A stretch of 64,000 bases of DNA from Lantana camara (lineage: Eukaryota; Streptophyta; Magnoliopsida; Lamiales; Verbenaceae). This document shows positions 1-9,834 of the stretch, in pieces. The stretch covers positions 81,442,501 through 81,506,500 of the forward strand of contig CM074858.1 in NCBI GenBank assembly GCA_037501455.1. The letters are read 5' to 3'. Position 1 is the stretch's first letter, and each line of letters opens with the position of its first letter. The translations under genes were made by a program, and so were the position numbers. The notes under the pieces were generated by a model. It saw only the letters and a program-made list of their open reading frames with translations. It ran no database searches and was not told where the DNA came from.

Positions 1-1028
1 ATTGTGGATAGATTGACTAAGTCGCCCATTTTCTTGCAGTTTGGATGTCGGATAAGATAGGTAAGTTGGCTAAGAAGTATTGTCATGAGATTGTTCGGTT
101 ACATGGAGTGCCAGTTAGTATTGTCTCAGACAGGGATCCGAGGTTCACTTCCAAATTTTGGCAAGAATTACAGAGATGTTTGGGGACCAAGCTTCAGTTT
201 AGTACAACTTTTCATCCACAGACTGACGGGCAGTCCCAGAGATTAATTAGATATCTTAAGGATATGTTAAGGGCATGTGCGTTGGATTTCTCAAGTTCAT
301 GGAATGAACAGTTGCCCTTGATTGAATTTGCCTACAATAACAGTTATCAAGCTTCTATAGAAATGGCACCGTATGAGGTTCTTTATGGAAGAAAGTGCCG
401 ATCCCCGTTGTTTTTCGATTTGGAAGAATGGAAGTGGAGCAAGCAGGAAGGTGTGAAACGAGGGGAGAAGAAAGAAAAACCTTCCAAAGTTATTCAGGAT
501 GCTATCGAAAAGGTTCAGGTTATTTGGCAACGGATGAAAGCAGCTCAAAATCGACAGAAAAGCTATGCAGATAAGCAAAGGAAAGATCTTGAATTCGAAG
601 TTGGGGATAGAGTGTTCCTGAAAGCCTCACCTCATAAAGGATTCACCAGAATTGGAAAGGGAGGAAAACTGAATCCATGGTATTTGGGACCCTATGAGAT
701 TCTGGAGAGAATCGGAGATACAGCTTAAAGGTTGGATTTACCTCCAAGTTTGATGGGTATTCATAATGTTTTCCATGTATCACAACTTCGGAAGTACTAC
801 CCCGATGATTCAGTGATCATACCGGTTAAAGAAATTGAGCTTGAATCGAATCTTACTTTCATTCAGAAACCAGTTAAGATTCTGGATCAGAAATTTCAAG
901 AACTTCGAAACAGACGTTTTCCCTTGGTGAAAGTATTGTGGCGAAGTGATAAGACAGAGGAAGCCACGTGGGAAACAGAAGAGAAAATGAAGAAGTTCTA
1001 CCCCGAATTGTTTCCAAGTGAGCAATGA
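1..1028 (+). pseudogene. Element A pol remnant: integrase C-terminal half plus chromodomain-like tail
   Basis: The reading frame from 45 carries the integrase core from MSDK onward, including SDRDPRF and the HPQTDGQ block, followed by the linker ending VGDRVFLKASP and the [17 protein letters not shown] motif. A chromodomain-like tail follows ([18 protein letters not shown]). Three lesions are visible. A one-base loss near 24-26 puts the upstream part in another frame. The catalytic glutamate of the D-35-E pair is a CAG (Gln) codon at 237-239. A TAA stop at 726-728 separates the last 98 codons (732-1028). The protein would have joined retrotransposon cDNA to chromosomal DNA in the nucleus, but this copy cannot be functional. 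Confidence 0.92.
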
Positions 1029-1062
1029 ATCCGAGGACAGATTCTCTTTAAGGGGGAGAAGT

Positions 1063-2867
1063 TGTAACGCCCCGTGTTTTCACGCGTGCATGTAAGTGTT
1101 ACGTGTGCATTTACATTTAATTATATGATTTTATATTTTGATTAATTGGTTTAAACTCGTTTATAATTTGCGTTATTTGTTTAAATCTCATATGAATTCC
1201 AATGTGTGCTATGAATATATGAATGAAATTGTGGAAATGTGAATTTCGGGAATTTGGTGTTAATTGAAATCTTTCGTGTTATATGTGCGTGCCGTGGGCT
1301 TGATTGTAACTTATTTGAATGTTTTGGACTCAATTGGAAATTGAGTTTGGGCTTAATTGCCACTTTTTGAAAGTTGAGGGACCTATTTGTATAATAGGCA
1401 ACCCTGAACGGTTTTCGCGATATCTTGAGCTCCAGACCTCGAAATCGAGATCCGTTTTCGGCGTTGAACTCATTTCGACGATACCTATTCTTTAAACTTG
1501 ACCTTGTACCTTTTTGATATTGTTTGAACCTTCGACAACGATCCTTTCCATGGCCTCGACTTTATAACTTGTTTTGAACCTTTTACTCAAACAAACCGGA
1601 CTTGGACCGACCCGAATCCTACCCATTTCTCCACTAGATATCAGCATTTCCTTCCTTATGCTTCCCTTTTCATCGATCATTAGCCATCCCAAGAGACAAG
1701 GAAGCTCCAAGAAAACCCTCCTTTTGATCTTCCATAATTTGAGCTCAAGATCAACTTTCATCCAATCTTCTTCCAAGGTAATTGGTGATTTGCAACCTCC
1801 ATCTTCTCCTCTATCTTTTCATCTATGGAAACTTGGCATGAGTGGAGAATTCATATGGTTTGAATGAAAGCATGATTTGGGGTTTGGTTCTTGGTCATTG
1901 GATTTCATGATTTAAAGTGAGATTTGAGGCATGGAAATTGTTACTTGAAGCTTCCTTATCGTTTCTATATACTTGAATTTCATATTGATTGATTATAGCA
2001 TGAGTTACCATTGAAGGAGCTTAAAGCTTCCATGTTTGAAGGCTTGATTTTGGGTGATCATTTGCCAACCTTATGCATGAATTCTTGTAAATATGAATAA
2101 GTTACATAATTTGTATGAATTATATGGATTGAATTCGTATCTAAGTGTACCTAAGAGCTTCCTTGTTGCTGCCCCTGCTCTTCAAAGCTTTTCCCTCGCT
2201 AAAACAGAACTTCTGCTCTGTTTTTCCTCGCAAGACGACGAGCTGACACGGCCGTGTCAGCTTTGAACTGAAAACGGACACAGCCGTGTTGGGCTCTCGA
2301 CTTGTGAAAAATAATTTCAGAAAATCGGACACAGCCGTGTCCAAATCCTTTGAAAATGTAACAAGGCCGTGTCATTTGAATTGGCAGCTTTGGGGAACCT
2401 CTTTTCTTGCTTCTATCACATTTATTGTTCGTATTCGTGAATTATTCAACGTGACTCCATTCAAGCTTTGAAGTATGATTGATTTATGACCTTGAAAGTT
2501 ATATAAATGCAAGAATGAAGGTTATGAAAGTCATGAATGGAAATGAATACGATTGTATCGTATATTGAACGAAACTTGGTGAATTATGTGTTTAATTGAA
2601 TTCCATGGTATTCATGATCATATTTGGACATGTTCTTATGTTTCAAGCAATCCATAACATGTCATTGCATAGCCGAGCGTCAAATGTGGTCATATTTGAG
2701 TCTCACACTACCTTTGTCACACAGATATTGATCCTGTGGGAGACGAGGTTGAGCAGTGAGGTCTTTGTCGTGTTCTTCTGTCTACCAGGTGGGTTTTTCT
2801 TCTATTAGCTAAAGATATGACCCAAAACACCTAATGTACAAGATTTTGGCCAAAGCTATATAAAGAT
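1063..2867 (+). repeat. Element A 3' LTR, proximal part
   Basis: The LTR begins TGTAACGCCCC directly after the purine tract. It contains a cluster of palindromes (2242-2374), a block GCCGAGCGTC with GAGTCTCAC downstream (about 2671-2710), and a splice-donor-like CAGGTGGG near 2788, in the same order as in other LTRs here. It stops at the AAGAT target duplication of element B (2863-2867) and continues at 17648, for a total near 2.8 kb. No protein-coding gene is supported inside it. Confidence 0.85.
2242..2374. repeat. Palindrome cluster in LTR A (core ACGGCCGT)
   Basis: Four short dyads lie within about 130 bp. The first, GCTGACACGGCCGTGTCAGC at 2242-2261, is a perfect 20-bp palindrome. The others, at about 2275-2291, 2327-2342 and 2361-2374, are imperfect copies built on GACACNGCCGTGTC. 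Other LTR families carry different palindromes at the same relative position. Confidence 0.85.
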
Positions 2868-5164
2868 TGTAACATCCCGCTCGCCCGATTTATGAGGTAC
2901 GCCAGGTTTCAACCCTTTTATGTGTTTCATTATGTGATTTTATATTTTCGTGGCCCTATTTTGAACTCTTTTAGAGTTTAGGGGCCCTTTTGTAATTTTC
3001 TCTTTTTAGGGGTCTTTTGGTCATTTCTCGTTCGATCGAGTTTTCGACCTTTTTGACCCCCTCAACGCGTTCGGGGCATCGAGACGAGTCCGTAGACTCT
3101 GAGTTTGCTCAATTCTGACTTCGTTAGCCCGTTCTTCCGATCGTTTTTGCGTACGAGGACCCGAGATTTCTACCCCGAATCCTCGTAATTCGTGCCAAAA
3201 GATCAGACCTCAGCCTGCATCGTCTTCCTCCAGCGAACAACACTGTTCACACACTCGAAGGTGTGATTTCACACACATGCTCGTTCTCCATCGTTTCTCG
3301 ACGGAATTCGATGAATCAATAGTCGAAATTCATCAGCTCGATGAGCCCGTCACAACCGTACCAACTTCGTGGCCAACCGACGACCCACGGCGGCACAGCG
3401 GCGGCCTGAAAGTGGCGGGTGGCGCCACCACTTCGTCGCGGGTGATCCGGCGACTTTCGCCGGCCAACCACTACCCTACCCTACGTTTTTTACCCTTCCC
3501 GTTCCATTTCCGGCCTCCTTTTTGAGCGAATCGCTGCGGAGACGGCGGAATCTGCGGTGGCGCGGCAGTAGAACTTCGGCGGCGATTTGGGCCCTTTTTC
3601 GGGCCGATTTTGGTGTTGGTCGCTTCACGAAAGTTGCTTAGAACGACGGAAACTAGCGGATGGCCTTGGCCCCGACTCGAGAATCGGCCGGCGGCGGCGA
3701 ACTGGTGGCGGACCGGGCCTGGACCGACGGTCGGATTTTCCGGTGACTTTTTCCGGGTTTTGGCTAGGGGCTTTCGTAGAGCTCGTTACGGGCTTTCCAA
3801 CGGTATGTCCGGATTTTATTTTCATTTAGCGGTTTGTATTTAATTTCAGTTTTTGTACTAGGATTTTGGTTCGGTTTTTCGTCAAGGAAGTCCGGCGTGT
3901 TTGGTATTTTCTGAAATTGATTGAGGGTTTTTGTCGAGCAGGCCGAGACACACGTTTCTGTCCTTCCGGGGATTTTTCCGACCACCGGAGGCGGTGTTCC
4001 GGTGGCGGCCGGTGGCTGTTCGGCCGGCTACGGTGGCGGCATTCCGGCAACTTTCGGACAGTAGGTCCGTTTCTTTGTGGTGACTCCAACGCCACTTCCC
4101 GTTCGTCAATCGGATGTCCGGTTGATTTGTTGTGATTTATTTTGTACAACTTGAATATTTGAAATTAATTGTTTTAATTGCTAATAGCTTGATTTGTCGA
4201 TCGAATTGTATTTCAATGAGTACGAAATCATGTATTAGATGAATTATGGATTATATTGATGCTTTGATATGCCATTTGAATTCCGATGTATCGAATTTGA
4301 GCTATTTGGCTATCTTGAAGGGGGTGTATATGTAATTTCACTAAACATATAAATTGTATGAACTTGGTAATAATGAATAACATAATTGGAATTTGATATA
4401 TGACTTCGTAAGCTTAAAGGGATTCGTAACGTGCTATTATGTGAATTTTGTATAAAATGTGATATGTAGACTTGCGTGATTTGAATTAATTGAACTTCAA
4501 ATTTGTCACTTGGTAAATAAATATGTTAATCACGTAAATTGGAATTTGATATGTAACTTCGTGATCTTTAAATAGAATTTGTAGCATGTTATTATATGAT
4601 TTGTTTGGCTTTATAATACGTATAAATTTATGAAATGTTATCTGTGAATTCTATTGCCTTTTAAGTCCCCTTAATTGTATTAATTGTGCTTATGGACATA
4701 CCTTAATGTTTTGTTTTGCCTGAAATTAATATGGATTTGAATCCTGCTTATGTGATTGCATTTGTCGTGCGTCCCTGTGTGGTTGTCTGAGTTGAGTCTG
4801 AGCCTTGTGGTCTGTTTTGTGTGTTCAGTTGGTTCAGGTGCACCCGGGGTGGTGACAAGTGAATCGTGCAGGTTCCGGGGTGGACCTTCTGCTTTGTGTT
4901 CGGCTGTGTTTGGTACCAGGTGAGGTTAGGTTATAGTTATACCCTATTGATATGTGCCTATATGTTGCATGCGAATATAAGCCTTACGTATATATGTAGA
5001 TACGTGTGCAATACGAATATGTGTGACTTGGTGTTATGTTGGTTATAAGATATGCAAGTACGATATGTATGATTGTACATGTTATGTTTGAGAATGAGTA
5101 TGTGGGATGTGTGCGTTGTGATATGTTTCGTGTTGATTCGAATGTGTAAACTATGATATGATTA

Positions 5165-5290
5165 TGATTATGAACGTGGCGTGCGTGCGTGCGTGAGTTT
5201 GTGAGTGCGTGCGTGAGTTTGTGAGTGCGTGCGTGTGTGTGTGCGTGAGTGGTGGTGCGTGTATGTGAGTGCGTGTGTGGGAGTGTTGTG
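5165..5290. repeat. GTGCGTGC/GTGTGT low-complexity tract in LTR B
   Basis: Alternating purine-pyrimidine GTGC and GTGT repeats, with interspersed GAGTTTGTGAGT units, fill this stretch. A close copy lies at 16408-16535 in the second LTR. Alternating tracts of this kind are prone to slippage and Z-DNA formation; no coding is seen. Confidence 0.8.
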
Positions 5291-5303
5291 TGTGTTGGTG
5301 TAG

Positions 5304-5575
5304 GGCCGGTGATTATGGGTAAGGAGCCTCGGAGAGTCGTGTATTACTCCTGTGCATGGTCATCGAGATGTGGGTAAGGAGCCTCGGAGCGTCGAGTATT
5401 ACTCCTGTGCACATTTTCCCTCTGATTTGATGGTTTGACTCTGCTTTGCTTGGGGGCCCGGTGATTATGGGTAAGGAGCCTCGGAGAGTCGAGTATTACT
5501 CCTGTGCATGATCATCAGGATGTGGGTAAGGAGCCTCGGAGCGTCGAGTATTACTCCTGTGCACATTTTCCCCTT
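5304..5575. repeat. Four-unit tandem repeat in LTR B
   Basis: A unit of about 40 bp, GGTAAGGAGCCTCGGAG followed by a GTCGAGTATTACTCCTGTGCA-like part, occurs at about 5316, 5373, 5469 and 5524. Units 1 and 3 are preceded by GGTGATTATG and units 2 and 4 by a GATGTG context, so the true period is a two-unit block of about 150 bp. The array is repeated at 16540-16810. Confidence 0.85.
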
Positions 5576-6413
5576 TTGTCTGAACATTTGCTTGGTGTGT
5601 TTGTTTTGTTAAGTTAGTTTGTTAGGAAATGGTTCGGGAAACGGGAGTGGATTTCTAATTAATAAAATTTGGATTGTTTTGGCCTTTGGCCTAACTTTTT
5701 TACTCCCCTATATCTAGTATCACATGAGAAATATTTTAGAATGCAAAAACCGCGTCCTGGTTCACGAACTCCCCTTTATGATATGTGTTGTGCTCTGTAT
5801 ATGTATATACGCGTGTGTGTGTAGCCCCTCGCTCAGTCTTTGGACTGAGCCCTCCCCTTTTATGTTTTTAGTTTACAGGCATTGCTTTGGTGTTCGTTGG
5901 AGTTCGTGCTAGGTGGCGGTGTGTCGTCTCTGTCGAGTCTGTGTCTGCACGTTTCAGTTTGTTAAGTATTTTATTCTGATTTATGGTTCGTAAACTCTGT
6001 ATAAGATATGTTTGTGCAGGTTTGCATTTATGATTTGAATTTATGGAATTCGGGACAGGTTAGGACAGGTGCTTGGATTAGTTGAACCCATTGTGAATAT
6101 ATGATTACTCGGGACAGGTTAGGACAGGTTTGCTGGATTAGTCGAACCCGTTTAGTTCATTTTGATGTTTGTATGGTACTGTGCGTTTAAGGTATGAAAG
6201 CTTTTGAAAGTTGGCATTTCGTACTACTTCCGCTGTCATGCTTCGCATATCTTCTTTTGTACAGGGTTAGGTACCGCCTAGCTAGTGTGTGCGTTTTCGT
6301 TTGTCACCCGTTCGCTGTGACTTGGTGCATGTGCGGACTCTCCATTTCGTACACGTGTCGGGTCATAATGCGGGGGATGTGGCGCCTCACGTGCGGGGTG
6401 TTACATCTATAAG

Positions 6414-6426
6414 TGGTATCAGAGCT
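6414..6426 (+). other. Primer-binding site of element B
   Basis: TGGTATCAGAGCT lies 8 bp after the LTR end. It matches the initiator methionine tRNA complement used by most plant Ty3/gypsy elements. Elements D (28828) and E (minus, 58766-58777) carry the same site. Confidence 0.9.
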
Positions 6427-6896
6427 ACCAGGTTCAGAACTGGTGCTCTGGAGTCGTGTCGTGTCAGTTTAGGTCGTACGGCATAGGAATATGTGCGCAT
6501 TGCATCCGTTTGGCCTGTAATTTTGCTTCCTCAGTTTGAATTGTACTGAGTTATGTGATTAAGTGCGCAATATGATTACGATTGTGCATACATTTTATCA
6601 ATGTGCCTTTAATTGCTTTTATTGTTGTGCTTACATGACATAGATGTCACATTACATTTGCATTCTTAACCCTCATGCACCAATTTAGTGTTTTAACTAC
6701 AGGGCTGCTTTAGCAACAATGTAATCACCTTTCTTGGTCAAGGCTTCCAATACTACGGTGAACGGTACATTAAGCATGCATGACACGAGCATACATGCAT
6801 TCTTTATTTGATTAACCCTTGATATTACGTGATATATCTGTCAATTGTGATACTTACTAATTGTTGTGATTTTAATTTTGCTTTTGTGCTTGAGTG

Positions 6897-7234
6897 AGAG
6901 AGATTTGATTCTCTCTATTTATGTGCTAGGGGGATGTTAATTCTTCCTACTTGTGTGTTAGAGAGATGCTGGATTCTCTCTATATTACGTGACAGAAAGA
7001 TGTTGGATTCTTTCTGAGTTTTGTGTACAGGAGATGCTGGATTCTCTTGTTCTTAGGTATTCGAGGGCTGCTGGATTCCCTTGAATTTAGGGTTTGAGAA
7101 ATGCCGGATTTTCTCAAACTAGATTGTCTGAGAGATGTGGAATCAATCAGACTTAGGTTGAGAAACGGGTTTTCTCTTTTGTGTGCCGAGGGACGGGGTT
7201 CCTTCGCTTGTGTGTCGAGAGATGGGATTCTCTC
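6897..7234 (+). repeat. Tandem array of eleven hairpins with covarying stems
   Basis: Eleven consecutive units of about 20-28 nt each fold into a short stem and loop, separated by linkers resembling TTGTGTG. Stems are 6-10 bp and differ between units, for example TAGAGAGA/TCTCTCTA (6959-6982), CAGAAAGA/TCTTTCTG (6993-7016) and GTTTGAGAAA/TTTCTCAAAC (7092-7119). The loop is nearly constant, TGYTGGAT or TGCCGGAT, in units 3, 4, 5 and 7. Differences are compensated on the other arm or by G-U wobble. The structure sits in the only non-LTR part of a coding-free element, so a role in RNA packaging or dimerisation is plausible but inferred. Confidence 0.88.
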
Positions 7235-7542
7235 TCTTGTTTGTTGCGGTTGCGTTACTTTTGGCCAGACGACAGCTTGCAAGCAACGAGGACGTGACGG
7301 TATCAAGCTTCGGGTGCAGTGGCCTAGTGGTGAGCGAATGAGTTGAAGTGACCAACGGTCAAGTGCTCAGTGGGACCTCTATGACAACGAATCACCATGA
7401 AGGGAGTTGATGCCAGCCAAGGGAGAAGTATCCTACAGAGATTGCAGTCCGCCTAGATCAGAGTTGCGCAGCGGAAGCTTGAAGTGGAATTCGTTTCAGC
7501 TCCATTAAATATCTGACCTTAGGACCTGAGGACAGGTCCTTT

Positions 7543-7557
7543 TGAAGGAGGGGAGTT
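7543..7557 (+). other. Polypurine tract of element B
   Basis: TGAAGGAGGGGAGTT directly precedes the second LTR and would prime plus-strand DNA synthesis. The upstream GAGGACAGGTCC is shared with element C at about 14293-14304. Confidence 0.85.
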
Positions 7558-9713
7558 TATAACATCCCGCTCGCCCGATTTATGAGGTACGCCAGGTTTC
7601 AACCCTTTTATGTGTTTCATTATGTGATTTTATATTTTCGTGGCCCTATTTTGAACTCTTTTAGAGTTTAGGGGCCCTTTTGTAATTTTCTCTTTTTAGG
7701 GGTCTTTTGGTCATTTCTCGTTCGATCGAGTTTTCGACCTTTTTGACCCCCTCAACGCGTTCGGGGCATCGAGACGAGTCCGTAGACTCTGAGTTTGCTC
7801 AATTCTGACTTCGTTAGCCCGTTCTTCCGATCGTTTTTGCGTACGAGAACCCGAGATTTATACCCCGAATCCTCGTAATTCGTGCCAAAAGATCAGACCT
7901 CAGCCTGCATCGTCTTCCTCCAGCGAACAGCACTGTTCACACACTCGAAGGTGTGATTTCACACACATGCTCGTTCTCCCTCGTTTCTCGACGGAATTTG
8001 ACGAATCAATAGTCGAAATTCATCAGCTCGACGAGCCCGTCACAACCGTACCAACTTCGTGGCCAACTGACGACCCACGGCGGCACAGCGGCGGCCTGAA
8101 AGTGGCGGGTGGAACTACCACTTCGTCGCCGGCGATCCGGCGACTTTCGCCGGCCAACCACTACCCTACCCTACGTTTTTTACCCTTCCCGTTCCATTTC
8201 CGGCCTCCTTTTTGAGCGAATCGCTGCGGAGACGGCGGAATCGGCGGTGGCGCATCGGCAGAACTTCGGCGGCGATTTGGGCCCTTTTCCGGGCCGGTTT
8301 TGGTGTTGGTCGCTTCACGAAAGTTGCTTAGAATGACGGAAACTAGCGGATGGAGTTGGCCCCGACTCGAGAACCGGCCGGCAGCGGCGAACCGGTGGCG
8401 GACCGGGCCTGGACCGGCGGTCCGATTTTCCGGTGACTTTTTCCGGGTTTTGGCTAGGGGCTTTCGTAGAGCTCGTTACGGGCTTTCCAACGGTATGTCC
8501 GGATTTTATTTTCATTTAGCGGTTTGTATTTAATTTCAGTTTTTGTACTAGGATTTTGGTTCGGTTTTTCGTCAACGAAGTCCGGCGTGTTTGGTATTTT
8601 CTGAAATTGATTGAGGGTTTTTGTCGAGCAGGCCGAGACGCACGTTTCTGTCCTTCCGGGGATTTTTTTGACCACCGGAGGCGGTGTTCCGGTGGCGGCC
8701 GGTAGCTGTTCGGCCGGCTACGGTGGCGGCATTCCGGCGACTTTCGGACAGTAGGTCCGTTTCTTTGTGGTGAGTCCAACGTCACTTCCCGTTCGTCAAT
8801 CGGATGTCCGGTTGATTTGTTGTGATTTATTTTGTATAACTTGAATATTTGAAATTAATTGTTTTAATTGCTAATAGCTTGATTTGTCGATCGAATTGTA
8901 TTTCAATAAGTACGAAATCATGTATTAGATGAATTATCGATTATATTGAGGCTTTGATATGCCATTTGAATTCCGATGTATCGAATTTGAGCTATTTGGC
9001 TATCTTGAAGGGGGTGTATATGTAATTTCACTAAACATATAAATTGTATGAACTTGGTAATATTGAATAACATAATTGGAATTTGATATATGACTTCGTA
9101 AGCTTAAAGGGATTCGTAACGTGCTATTATGTGAATTTTGTATAAAATGTGATATTTAGACTTGCGTGATTTGAATTAATTGAACTTCAAATTTGTCACT
9201 TGGTAAATAAATATGTTAATCACGTAAATTGGAATTTGATATGTAACTTCGTGATCTTTAAATAGAATTTGTAGCATGTTATTATATGATTTGTTTGGCT
9301 TTATAATACGTATAAATTTACGAAATGTTATCTGTGAATTCTATTGCCTTTTAGGTCCCCTTAATTGTATTAATTGTGCTTATGGACATACCTTAATGTT
9401 TTGTTTTGCCTGAAATTAATATGGATTTGAATCCTGCTTATGTGATTGCATTTGCCGTGCGTCCCTGTGTGGTTGTCTGAGTTGAGTCTGAGCCTTGTGG
9501 TCTGTTTTGTGTGTTCAGTTGGTTCAGGTGCACCCGGGGTGGTGACAAGTGAATCGTGCAGGTTCCGGGGTGGACCTTCTGCTTTGTGTTCGGCTGTGTT
9601 TGGTACCAGGTGAGGTTAGGTTATAGTTATACCCTATTGATATGTGCCTATATGTTGCATGCGAATATAAGCCTTACGTATATATGTAGATACGTGTGCA
9701 ATACGAATATGTG
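7558..9713 (+). repeat. Element B 3' LTR, proximal part
   Basis: This is a near-identical copy of 2868-5023, including the GC-rich block. It breaks off after ACGAATATGTG at 9703-9713, where the element C fragment begins. The LTR resumes at 16252 without loss, and the same 11 bp also stand at 16241-16251. Confidence 0.9.
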
Positions 9714-9834
9714 AATTATTTGCATTCATCTATACATTTATGTGAATTAATTGTTTAAAATTTTAATTAATTGCTTCCATGAACATACATTGAACCCCAT
9801 GCATCAATATTTTCTTGATTTGTGAATTTTCAGG

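Larger units (their letters stand above)
1..2867 (+). mobile_element. Element A: 3' part of a Ty3/gypsy chromovirus-type LTR retrotransposon
   Basis: This is the right-hand end of a plus-strand element whose 5' LTR, gag and most of pol lie left of the window. In order it shows the integrase C-terminal half, a chromodomain-like tail, a purine tract (about 1050-1062) and a 3' LTR starting TGTAACGCCCC at 1063. The LTR is interrupted at 2867 by element B and resumes at 17648. The integrase tail is very similar to that of element E on the minus strand near 24.3-25.4 kb, so A and E belong to one family. Confidence 0.9.
2868..6405 (+). repeat. Element B 5' LTR
   Basis: The LTR runs from TGTAACATCCCGCTCG to GGGGTGTTACA. 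About 3100-4100 is GC-rich with open frames on several strands, but the frames share no common start, are repeated in the second LTR and in LTR I, and match no protein I recognise. A donor-like CAGGTGAGG at about 4917, tandem repeats at 5304-5575, a CAGTC/GACTG hairpin near 5838 and an acceptor-like TTTACAGG near 5873 follow in order. Confidence 0.9.
6406..7557 (+). other. Element B internal region without gag or pol
   Basis: Between the LTRs there are 1152 bp. The primer-binding site lies at 6414, an A/T-rich leader runs to about 6890, the hairpin array spans 6897-7234, and a GC-richer tail ends in the purine tract. Small open frames here (for example 7101-7346) run straight through the hairpin array and have no recognisable motif. 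I read the region as structural RNA of a non-autonomous element rather than a gene. Confidence 0.8.

Noticed and set aside
2855..2867. TATA box (GCTATATAAAG) in LTR A
   Set aside because: It lies downstream of the donor-like site and the transcribed-looking block, and is not conserved in position in the other LTRs, so it is not supported as a promoter.
3277..4149. Several overlapping ORFs of 60-107 codons in the GC-rich part of LTR B (again at 7967-8785 and 30683-31829)
   Set aside because: They appear in many frames at once, have no shared start or family motif, and repeat only because the LTR repeats. GC-rich sequence without stops explains them.
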